Origin: Scybalousia_A sp963588535
GTDB taxonomy: Bacteria > Bacteroidota > Bacteroidia > Bacteroidales > P3
Length of the DNA stretch: 9,046 bases
NCBI GenBank assembly: GCA_963588535.1
Contig: CAVAII010000122.1
Coordinates: forward strand, 1 to 9,046
Reading direction: 5' to 3'
The notes under the pieces were generated by a model that was not told where the DNA came from, did not search any database, and saw nothing but the letters and a program-made list of their open reading frames with translations. The position numbers and the translations under genes are program-made. Below are positions 1 through 5,642 of this stretch, in pieces. Within the stretch, counting starts at the first letter, position 1; the number at the start of each line of letters is the position of its first letter.

Positions 1-211
1 TCGACCATTCATCAAAATCTTTCGACCATTTAAGAAAATCTTTCGTCGTTTTTTTTGAATAAAATCAGATATTATCAAAATAAAATCAAATATTATCAAA
101 ATATTATCAGTACTTATTCAATTATTATCAGTACTTATTCAAATATTATCAGTACTTATTCAAATATTATCAGTACTTATCCGAACGAAATCAGATATTA
201 TTTTCTCCTTA
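1..211. repeat. 21-bp intergenic tandem array A (10 units, reaches window edge)
   Basis: Ten consecutive units start at 1, 22, 43, 65, 86, 107, 128, 149, 170 and 191. All are 21 bp except unit 43-64, which is 22 bp and holds a run of eight T. Each unit begins with TC. The core word is TCAGTACTTA followed by an 11-bp half such as TTCAAATATTA; units 128 and 149 are identical and 107 nearly so. Units 1 and 22 use a different word (TCGACCATT at the front, AAAATCTT at the back, 18 of 21 identical). Units 65 and 86 use TCARATATTA then TCAAAATAWWA. The last unit, 191-211, starts TCAGATATTATTTT and overlaps the ostA stop codon (198-200). A forward reading frame (55-255) stays open here with a seven-residue periodicity, but this follows from a stop-free 21-bp repeat and is not taken as a gene. 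The array may continue to the left of the window. Its function is unknown. Confidence 0.9.
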
Positions 212-1754
212 AAAAAACATCTAATGGCGTCTTAGGTCTATCGTTTTCTAAATAAATAAATCCTTTTAATTGTCTATCGTCCAAAGGAATATTCCTTAGA
301 TTATCCATATAAAACTCCGCATCTTTTATCGCCGACATCTTATTCAACTCTCCTTTATCAAAATAAAGATGCAACTGTTTGCTAAGACCAATATTTACAC
401 CCGTTAGTTTCTTAGTTTTTTGTTTTTTATTCTCGTCCCAAATATAATATATACACCTTGTATTACCGTCTATTTCAGCATAATATATCTTATTTTTCTC
501 AAAATATCCGACCAAATTCTTACCACTTACCTGATTGAAAAACTCACTCGTGTTAGTATCCGAATTTTGAACAATAAAAGTATTAGGTTGCATATACATA
601 GTCTTGATATTCTTCTCATCAGTAAAAAGAATAATGGTATCAGCCGTCATTTGCGATTGTTCAGCCCAGATAACAGGTCTAACCAACAGAGTTACAGACG
701 AATCACTTCGATTATAATGCAAATACTCACACGCTCCTTGCATATCGGTGCGATAGAGTTTGCAATGTTCGTAAGCAAACAATTGCTTAATCTCAAAACT
801 CGTATCCATCACTACCTCAATAGTATCCGAGTGCATGTAGAGTGTGTCATCTTTATCCACTTGTCTAAAAAGCAATCTATCAGAGATTATCGCAGTAGAA
901 ATAGTATCCACCGTAGTCAAATAGATTGAATTACAGTCCAAAAAAGTCTTCTCAACCGTGTCTTCAACATATATATTATTGTAAGCATAGCCGTTTTTGT
1001 TTTTCTTATCATAATATATGGTGTCGCCAGTTATGAATTTGCTCTTGGTAAAAATCAAAGGGTGGGTATTAGAATAGATTTCCTCCGTTTTGGAGTTATA
1101 TTTGCCGTACTGAGATACAACAACACTACTATCCGTCTTTGTACTATCCTCATAAACAATTAAATATGCGTGCTCTCCAAAGAATTCACCATCATTAGTT
1201 TTGGTATCATAGAAAAGAGAATCTGAACGGAGGTAGCCATCTTTTGAGGTTAAGTGGACAGAATGATAGAAACTGCACTTTTCGTCATCGATAAAATACA
1301 CACCTTCCTTACTCCTTAAAGTATCTTTATCGTTGTAAATCACGGCAGAAGAGAAATAACTAACGGTATTAACGTTTCGATCAAGAATCAAATAATCGGT
1401 TATAAGAGTTACATCATCGTCCTTCATAACTACCTTATTACCATCTAATTCGCCTATCTTTGTATTACCATCATAATGCAATACATCACCAAACAAAGAG
1501 ACGCTATCACCCTGATACATTCTTACATTATTATAAGCATCAAAGAAGTTCTCCTTTTGATTATATATTGCACTATCACAATACATTGTCATCTCCTTAT
1601 GAGTAAAGACAACATTTTTTACCAAAACAATATCATTCGGATTCTCGGGATAAACTCTCCCGTAGTCCGAACGATATTCTATTTGATTTTGCGAATTAAT
1701 TGTTGTTGAAACTATGGACAACAATATGACAATCAAACCTTTTATCTTATTCAT
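198..1754 (-). CDS. OstA/LptA-like exported protein (LPS transport family)
   Basis: A 518-residue protein with a signal peptide at about residues 1-21 (basic MNKIK start, hydrophobic GLIVILLSIVSTTI, then SQNQ). Residues 55-96 match the OstA-like core: short beta repeats of the type CDSAIYN, AYNNVRMYQGD, LFGDVLHYD, and then GNKVVM at 106-110. Similar beta-repeat patterns recur at about 130-300 and 305-395. The C-terminal part (about 405-470, with GKNLVGYF, then EIDGNTRCIYY and NIGLSKQLHLYF) is of the kind seen in Bacteroidota OstA-like proteins. OstA/LptA-family proteins form a beta-jellyroll that carries lipopolysaccharide across the periplasm, so a role in outer-membrane LPS assembly is inferred from family, not shown. 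It is the third gene of a tight operon, 5 bp after the PepSY-like gene. The stop codon lies inside the final unit of repeat array A, and no terminator hairpin is visible after it, so the transcript probably runs into the array. Family assignment is confident; whether it acts as LptA, or as a Bacteroidota-specific paralogue, is open. Confidence 0.85.
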   Translation of the reverse strand: MNKIKGLIVILLSIVSTTINSQNQIEYRSDYGRVYPENPNDIVLVKNVVFTHKEMTMYCDSAIYNQKENFFDAYNNVRMYQGDSVSLFGDVLHYDGNTKIGELDGNKVVMKDDDVTLITDYLILDRNVNTVSYFSSAVIYNDKDTLRSKEGVYFIDDEKCSFYHSVHLTSKDGYLRSDSLFYDTKTNDGEFFGEHAYLIVYEDSTKTDSSVVVSQYGKYNSKTEEIYSNTHPLIFTKSKFITGDTIYYDKKNKNGYAYNNIYVEDTVEKTFLDCNSIYLTTVDTISTAIISDRLLFRQVDKDDTLYMHSDTIEVVMDTSFEIKQLFAYEHCKLYRTDMQGACEYLHYNRSDSSVTLLVRPVIWAEQSQMTADTIILFTDEKNIKTMYMQPNTFIVQNSDTNTSEFFNQVSGKNLVGYFEKNKIYYAEIDGNTRCIYYIWDENKKQKTKKLTGVNIGLSKQLHLYFDKGELNKMSAIKDAEFYMDNLRNIPLDDRQLKGFIYLENDRPKTPLDVFLRRK

Positions 1755-1759
1755 ATAGT

Positions 1760-2845
1760 TTAGTCTTCCTCGTCATACTCATCGTCACTTCCTGCCAAAC
1801 CTTGGAATTTGTAAGACTTGTCGTATGTAAGTTTGATATACTTCTTATCTTTCTGACCCTTAATCTTTTCAGTCATTTCTATATAATAATAAGTATCCAA
1901 TTTCTTATCAGAAACAGAAGTTTTGTATTTTCTATCGTAGTCTATTTTCTGAAATTTCTCAATCTTAGCCTTTGGATAACGAACAGCCAAATCCTTAGTT
2001 ATCAAACGAGGGTAACGATCTTTGCTAACATTAGTTGTGGTTGAGACAATAGTACCATCTTTGGTTATAAGTATCTCTGCTTCAGTACCTCTTCTGTCGT
2101 AAGTAGCACGATAGTTATCATTTTCTTGCTTCCAATTCTTAACTTCTGCACGAGGGAATTTCTTTTTGAAGGCGTTAGTTACCTCTTCTGGTATCTTAGG
2201 CTCGCTAAGTTCCTCTTGCGTAGAAAGTTTAACCTCTTTACTACTCTTTTCTTTGGCTTTCTCTTTCTCTATATTGACTTGAACACCTTCTCCGCTAATA
2301 CCTTCTCTCTCTGCCATCTTCTTTTGACGATATTCTATAGCCTCAGGGTTAAGTCTCTCGATATAATCTTTCTTAACAAAGTCAGGATCAGGAGCATTAG
2401 TCTTAGTTAAGTGTCCTCTTGGGTCAAAAATCATCTCATATTCCGTCTGAGCAATACCTTTCATAGAGACAATCAAACGATAATAATTGTCACCACTCAA
2501 ATCTTCCACATACTGAGATTTTTTGATACGATAACCAGGATAATTCTTAATAAAATAATCATCAACTAACGTAGGCAACTCCTCTTCTTTGATATCAAAT
2601 ATAGTATATTGCCAATTACCCGTAGCAGTAAAGTAAACCTTACCCATATTGTTATCAATATTGATTTGAGCAACGTATTGACCGGTCTCGAAATACCAAC
2701 CCTCTAATTTATAGTCGGTATAGGTATTTTCCAATCCCATACGAACCTCTTGAGGTACCTCACTTTTACGCAATTTTTGCTGTGCATTTACCCCAAAAGC
2801 CAATACGGCAAATATTAACGTTATGATAAAGCGTTTCATTTCCAT
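1760..2845 (-). CDS. secreted protein with two PepSY-like domains
   Basis: A 361-residue protein with a signal peptide at about residues 1-21 (MEMKRF, hydrophobic IITLIFAVLAFGV, then NAQQ). The mature N-terminal part (about 28-150) has the PepSY-like pattern of Bacteroidota: VPQEVRMGLENTY, then GWYFETGQYVAQI, a GKVYFTATGNWQYT strand pair, LPTLVDDYFIKNYPGY, and a DPRGHL turn. A charged Lys/Glu-rich linker (about 160-215) leads to a second copy (about 217-345) opening with IPEEVTNAFKKKFPRAEVKNW, which mirrors VP..V...(F/Y)...P.......W in the first. The end is very acidic (GSDDEYDEED). Such proteins are periplasmic or surface-exposed; no enzymatic function is known for them and none is claimed. 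The gene starts 4 bp after the purA stop and ends 5 bp before ostA, so co-transcription is likely. A second Met at 2839 (MKRF) is an equally good start and would give a more typical signal peptide. The two-domain reading is from pattern only. Confidence 0.75.
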   Translation of the reverse strand: MEMKRFIITLIFAVLAFGVNAQQKLRKSEVPQEVRMGLENTYTDYKLEGWYFETGQYVAQINIDNNMGKVYFTATGNWQYTIFDIKEEELPTLVDDYFIKNYPGYRIKKSQYVEDLSGDNYYRLIVSMKGIAQTEYEMIFDPRGHLTKTNAPDPDFVKKDYIERLNPEAIEYRQKKMAEREGISGEGVQVNIEKEKAKEKSSKEVKLSTQEELSEPKIPEEVTNAFKKKFPRAEVKNWKQENDNYRATYDRRGTEAEILITKDGTIVSTTTNVSKDRYPRLITKDLAVRYPKAKIEKFQKIDYDRKYKTSVSDKKLDTYYYIEMTEKIKGQKDKKYIKLTYDKSYKFQGLAGSDDEYDEED

Positions 2846-2849
2846 TCTA

Positions 2850-4145
2850 TTATTTGTTTCTTACTATTGTGTTCTCTCTATCCGGCGAAACAGATATCAT
2901 TGTTACAGGAATACCTGTCATTTGCTCTATTGATTGAATATAATCTTTGATTTCGCTTGGCAATTGTTCGTACTCCTTAATAGAAGATACGTCCTTATTC
3001 CAACCTTTATACTCTTTCAATATCGGTTTTATCTCCTCTTCTAAATTATACGGAAGTCTGTCGGTTTTTGTTCCATTAATCTCGTATCCAGTACAGATTT
3101 TGATTGTAGGAAATTCGTCCATAACGTCTATTTTCATTAACATTAAGTCCGTAACACCGTCCAACATACAAGCATATTTCAAAGCCACTACGTCTAACCA
3201 ACCACAACGTCTTTTTCTACCTGTAACCGATCCAAACTCATGTCCTTTCTGACAAAGCATCTCACCAACCTCGTCATTAAGTTCCGTTGGGAATGGTCCT
3301 TGTCCTACTCTTGTGCAGTAGGCTTTAGTAATACCATAAACTCTACCTATATTTCTTGGCGAAACTCCTAAACCCGAGCAAACACCTGCCGTTACTGTTG
3401 TCGAGGAAGTTACAAAAGGATAAGATCCAAAGTCAATATCTAACATCGTTCCTTGTGCTCCTTCGGCTAATATCTTTTTACCGTTCTGCAATTGCTCATT
3501 TATATAGTACTCAGTGTCTATAATAGTCAATTGTTTTAGTCTTTCAACGGCAGCAAACCAAAGTTTCTCATATTCTTCTAAGGATTTATCCTCTATTTTG
3601 AACTCATCAACGGTATAACCCATAGCATTAATAGAACGAATATGCGATTGCTTTAACTTATTGTACTTATCCATAAAATCATTGCAGAACAAATCGCCTA
3701 TTCTTAGACCAGTCCTTGCTATCTTATCTGTATAAGTTGGTCCAATACCTTTCAAAGTCGATCCAATCTTTCTATCTCCTTTGCTCTTTTCATTTGCTGC
3801 GTCCATCAAACGATGAGTTGGCAAAATAACATTTGCTTTGTTGGAAATCAATAAGTTCTTAGATGGCGTAAAGGCTTTATCCTCCAAATCTTTTATCTCT
3901 TGCATAAAAATATTTGGCTCTATCAACACTCCATTACCTATTACGTTCATCTTATCTTTATGACAAATACCCGAAGGTATTGTTCTAAGAATTTGTCTAA
4001 AACCATTAAATTCAAGCGTGTGTCCTGCATTTGGACCACCATTAAATCTTGCAACTATATCATATTGAGGTGTAAGATAATCAACTACTTTTCCTTTACC
4101 TTCATCACCCCATTGAAGTCCTAATAGTACATCAATCTTATTCAT
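2850..4145 (-). CDS. purA: adenylosuccinate synthetase
   Basis: A 431-residue protein, the usual length for this enzyme, which joins IMP and aspartate using GTP to form adenylosuccinate, the first committed step of AMP synthesis in the cytoplasm. The family signatures are complete: QWGDEGKGK at 11-19 with the catalytic Asp14, GGPNAGHT at 36-43 with catalytic His42, KGIGPTY at 132-138, EGAQGTMLDIDFGSYPFVTSS spanning 228-248, TGRKRRCGWLD at 308-318 (IMP/aspartate loop), KID at 338-340 for guanine recognition, and SVSPDRENTI at 418-427. The start is fixed by the short, family-typical MNKIDVLLGLQWGDEG opening. It is the first gene of an operon with the PepSY-like and OstA-like genes (4-bp and 5-bp spacers), an unrelated-function grouping. 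It has its own upstream region with a TAnnTTTG box and a small palindrome. Identification is certain. Confidence 0.98.
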   Translation of the reverse strand: MNKIDVLLGLQWGDEGKGKVVDYLTPQYDIVARFNGGPNAGHTLEFNGFRQILRTIPSGICHKDKMNVIGNGVLIEPNIFMQEIKDLEDKAFTPSKNLLISNKANVILPTHRLMDAANEKSKGDRKIGSTLKGIGPTYTDKIARTGLRIGDLFCNDFMDKYNKLKQSHIRSINAMGYTVDEFKIEDKSLEEYEKLWFAAVERLKQLTIIDTEYYINEQLQNGKKILAEGAQGTMLDIDFGSYPFVTSSTTVTAGVCSGLGVSPRNIGRVYGITKAYCTRVGQGPFPTELNDEVGEMLCQKGHEFGSVTGRKRRCGWLDVVALKYACMLDGVTDLMLMKIDVMDEFPTIKICTGYEINGTKTDRLPYNLEEEIKPILKEYKGWNKDVSSIKEYEQLPSEIKDYIQSIEQMTGIPVTMISVSPDRENTIVRNK

Positions 4146-4175
4146 TTTGTTATATCAGTTTTAGTTTTCAACGCA

Positions 4176-4183
4176 CAAAGATA
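4176..4183 (-). promoter_or_regulatory. -7 box of the purA operon promoter
   Basis: On the minus strand this reads TATCTTTG, an exact match to the Bacteroidota -7 element TAnnTTTG, 30 bp upstream of the purA ATG. A start site about 7 bp downstream would give a leader of roughly 20-25 nt. No clear TTTG -33 element stands 19-21 bp further upstream. The match and position are seen in the sequence; promoter activity is inferred. Confidence 0.55.
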
Positions 4184-4196
4184 CAATAAAATTGTA
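4182..4196. repeat. small palindrome abutting the purA -7 box
   Basis: TACAAT, then a 3-nt centre AAA, then ATTGTA: perfect 6-bp arms. Its downstream arm (minus-strand sense) overlaps the first two bases of the TATCTTTG box. The placement fits an operator read by a dimeric regulator, but in sequence this AT-rich a 6-bp inverted repeat can occur by chance. Confidence 0.3.
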
Positions 4197-4254
4197 ATAT
4201 ACCTTGCCGTTTAGTATAAAAATTTATGTTTTTTTATTTTATTTTTCCAAAAAC

Positions 4255-5298
4255 TTATTGATTATTAGGCAATTCATCAAAGCCCTCACCCAATGTTTCT
4301 GTGTTATTAACAATAGTTATAAAGCAGTGCGGATCCAATTGTTTGGCTGAATACTTTATTTTGTTGTACTCTTTCTTGTTAACTGTCGTGTAAATCATAT
4401 TCTTTTTCTCGTCAGTATACAAGCCTCTTGCCATAATCAAGGTACCACTACGCTCCAAATCTTTCAATATCAAGGCTTTCATTCCCTCAACATTATCCGT
4501 TATGATAAACATCGTCTTATTAACCTTATTATCTATAACAGCGTCTATTACTTTGGATTCCACAAAGATAAGTATTATTGAGAATATCGGCAAACGTATA
4601 TCTCCACCGATAGTAAAAGACGTTAGGGCAATAATAGAATCTATCACCATAACTGATTGACCTAACGGCAAATGAGTATATTTATGAACAATCATAGAGA
4701 TTACGTCCGAACCTCCCGAAGTTGCTCCTGCGGAGAATATCATCGCAATGGAAACTCCATAGAACAATCCACCAATTATCACATTCAACAGATAATCTGG
4801 CATAAAATATTGTAACACAACGCCATTACCTGCCCCTCTTAGAGGTAAATACATATCTTGCATCTGCAATGGTAGGGCTTCGAAGGCTTCTACGGAAATG
4901 AAATCCCCCGAATGTATCAATGGTATATAACCAAATTGTGGTATATAGAAGAAACTTTCTGCCAAAAACGTAAATAGCCACGTGCAAATCACAGATAGCA
5001 AAGTTTTTACGCCAAAATTAGGTCCTAAAACTATCAATCCCAAGCAGAACAACGGCAAATCCATCAATATTACCAAATCCATCGGCCACGACCATAAGTT
5101 ATTAAAGACTGACATCAAACCATATACTCCTCCTGGTGCCAAACCGTAAGGTACAACGAACAATAAATCCGCCAAAGCGAATATCAAACAGCCCATAATC
5201 ACCTTAGAATAAGCCACATACCAAGCCTTAGTAAATGGTTTCTCACTCTCGCTAACAAATCTGTTTAGCCATTCTCTAAATTTTTCTTTCCCACTCAT
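4255..5298 (-). CDS. YitT-family membrane protein with C-terminal DUF2179 domain
   Basis: A 347-residue integral membrane protein. Hydrophobic segments lie at about 29-50, 72-92, 97-120, 166-190, 213-230 and 236-255. Glycine-rich motifs typical of the YitT membrane family sit at GLAPGGVYG (52-60) and GATSGGSD (191-198). The cytosolic tail (about 262-335: TMFIITDNVEGM, LILKDLERSGTLIMARGLYT, MIYTTVNKKE, ITIVNN) fits DUF2179. The family has no settled biochemical role; transport is often suggested, and none is asserted here. The loop between the third and fourth hydrophobic segments (about 121-165) is unusually long and polar. The start is the first Met of the frame and follows a consensus promoter 45 bp upstream. 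The gene stands alone: the terminator of the upstream gene and repeat array B precede it, and purA has its own promoter region after it. No convincing terminator is visible in the 109 bp downstream. Confidence 0.88.
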   Translation of the reverse strand: MSGKEKFREWLNRFVSESEKPFTKAWYVAYSKVIMGCLIFALADLLFVVPYGLAPGGVYGLMSVFNNLWSWPMDLVILMDLPLFCLGLIVLGPNFGVKTLLSVICTWLFTFLAESFFYIPQFGYIPLIHSGDFISVEAFEALPLQMQDMYLPLRGAGNGVVLQYFMPDYLLNVIIGGLFYGVSIAMIFSAGATSGGSDVISMIVHKYTHLPLGQSVMVIDSIIALTSFTIGGDIRLPIFSIILIFVESKVIDAVIDNKVNKTMFIITDNVEGMKALILKDLERSGTLIMARGLYTDEKKNMIYTTVNKKEYNKIKYSAKQLDPHCFITIVNNTETLGEGFDELPNNQ

Positions 5299-5342
5299 CT
5301 TTACTAAACAATTTTGAAAAATTAATAACTTCTACGAAAGTG

Positions 5343-5373
5343 CAAATTTACAACATTTTTTCCTTTTCACAAA
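5343..5373 (-). promoter_or_regulatory. consensus Bacteroidota promoter of the yitT-type gene
   Basis: On the minus strand, TTTG (5373-5370), then exactly 19 bp, then TAAATTTG (5350-5343). This matches the Bacteroidota sigma-ABfr consensus TTTG, N19-21, TAnnTTTG in both elements and in spacing. It lies 45 bp upstream of the ATG at 5298, giving a leader of about 37 nt. The -33 TTTG falls inside the first, degenerate unit of repeat array B, so the array begins where the core promoter ends. Activity is inferred from the match. Confidence 0.8.
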
Positions 5374-5576
5374 TCATTTATATAAGTACACAAAAGAATC
5401 TCACAGATACACAAAAGAATAAATTGTCTTCACTATTCATTAAAATAACTTCAGTACTTATCAAAATATTATCAGTACTTATCAAAATATTATCAGTACT
5501 TATTAAATTATTATCAGTACTTATCAAAATATTATCAGATATTATCTGAATAAAATCAAATATTATTTTAACGAAA
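5367..5576. repeat. 21-bp intergenic tandem array B (10 units, upstream of yitT promoter)
   Basis: Units of exactly 21 bp start at 5367, 5388, 5409, 5430, 5451, 5472, 5493, 5514, 5535 and 5556. Units 5451, 5472 and 5514 are identical: half-word TCAGTACTTA (10 bp), then TCAAAATATTA (11 bp). Unit 5493 differs in its second half. Unit 5535 opens TCAGATATTA, and 5556 opens TCAAATATTATTTT and closes the array. The upstream four units use other words with the same period: 5388 and 5409 share 12 identical opening bases (ACACAAAAGAAT), and 5367 matches 5430 at 16 of 21 positions. The array lies between the nptA-type gene's terminator and the yitT promoter and fills most of the 344-bp gap 5299-5642. 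A forward frame (5340-5549) stays open with a seven-residue LSVLIKI pattern; this follows from the repeat and is not called a gene. Its function is unknown. Confidence 0.9.
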
Positions 5577-5581
5577 ACACT

Positions 5582-5618
5582 AAAAAATCGGATAACTACT
5601 ATTAAAGTAATTATCCGA
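5582..5618 (-). terminator. intrinsic terminator of the Na/Pi cotransporter gene
   Basis: On the minus strand, arm TCGGATAATTACT (5618-5606), 5-nt loop TTAAT, arm AGTAGTTATCCGA (5600-5588), then six T (5587-5582). The stem is 13 bp in RNA with one U-G wobble and otherwise full pairing. It begins 24 bp after the stop codon at 5643. This is the only strong hairpin plus T-run I find in the window. It lies just before the outer end of array B, which starts at 5576. Confidence 0.88.
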
Positions 5619-5642
5619 CTAATAATCCATCATAGATATTAA

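Noticed and set aside
1..211. CRISPR array
   Set aside because: Units abut directly with no unique spacers, the unit is only 21 bp, and no cas gene is present.
55..255. Forward reading frame of 66 codons with a repeating NIISTYS pattern
   Set aside because: It lies over repeat array A and the end of ostA. The core 21-bp unit is stop-free in all three forward frames, so an open frame with seven-residue periodicity is expected without coding.
5340..5549. Forward reading frame of 69 codons with an LSVLIKI heptad-like pattern
   Set aside because: It covers the yitT promoter and array B, begins next to the opposite-strand -7 box, and its heptads follow directly from the 21-bp DNA period. Array A gives a different peptide in its open frame, so no protein sequence is being conserved.
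5299..5642. Replication origin near dnaA (AT-rich 21-bp direct repeats)
   Set aside because: Genes on both sides run in the same direction, no DnaA box cluster is present, and a similar array lies 5 kb away. It is kept only as a possibility to test.
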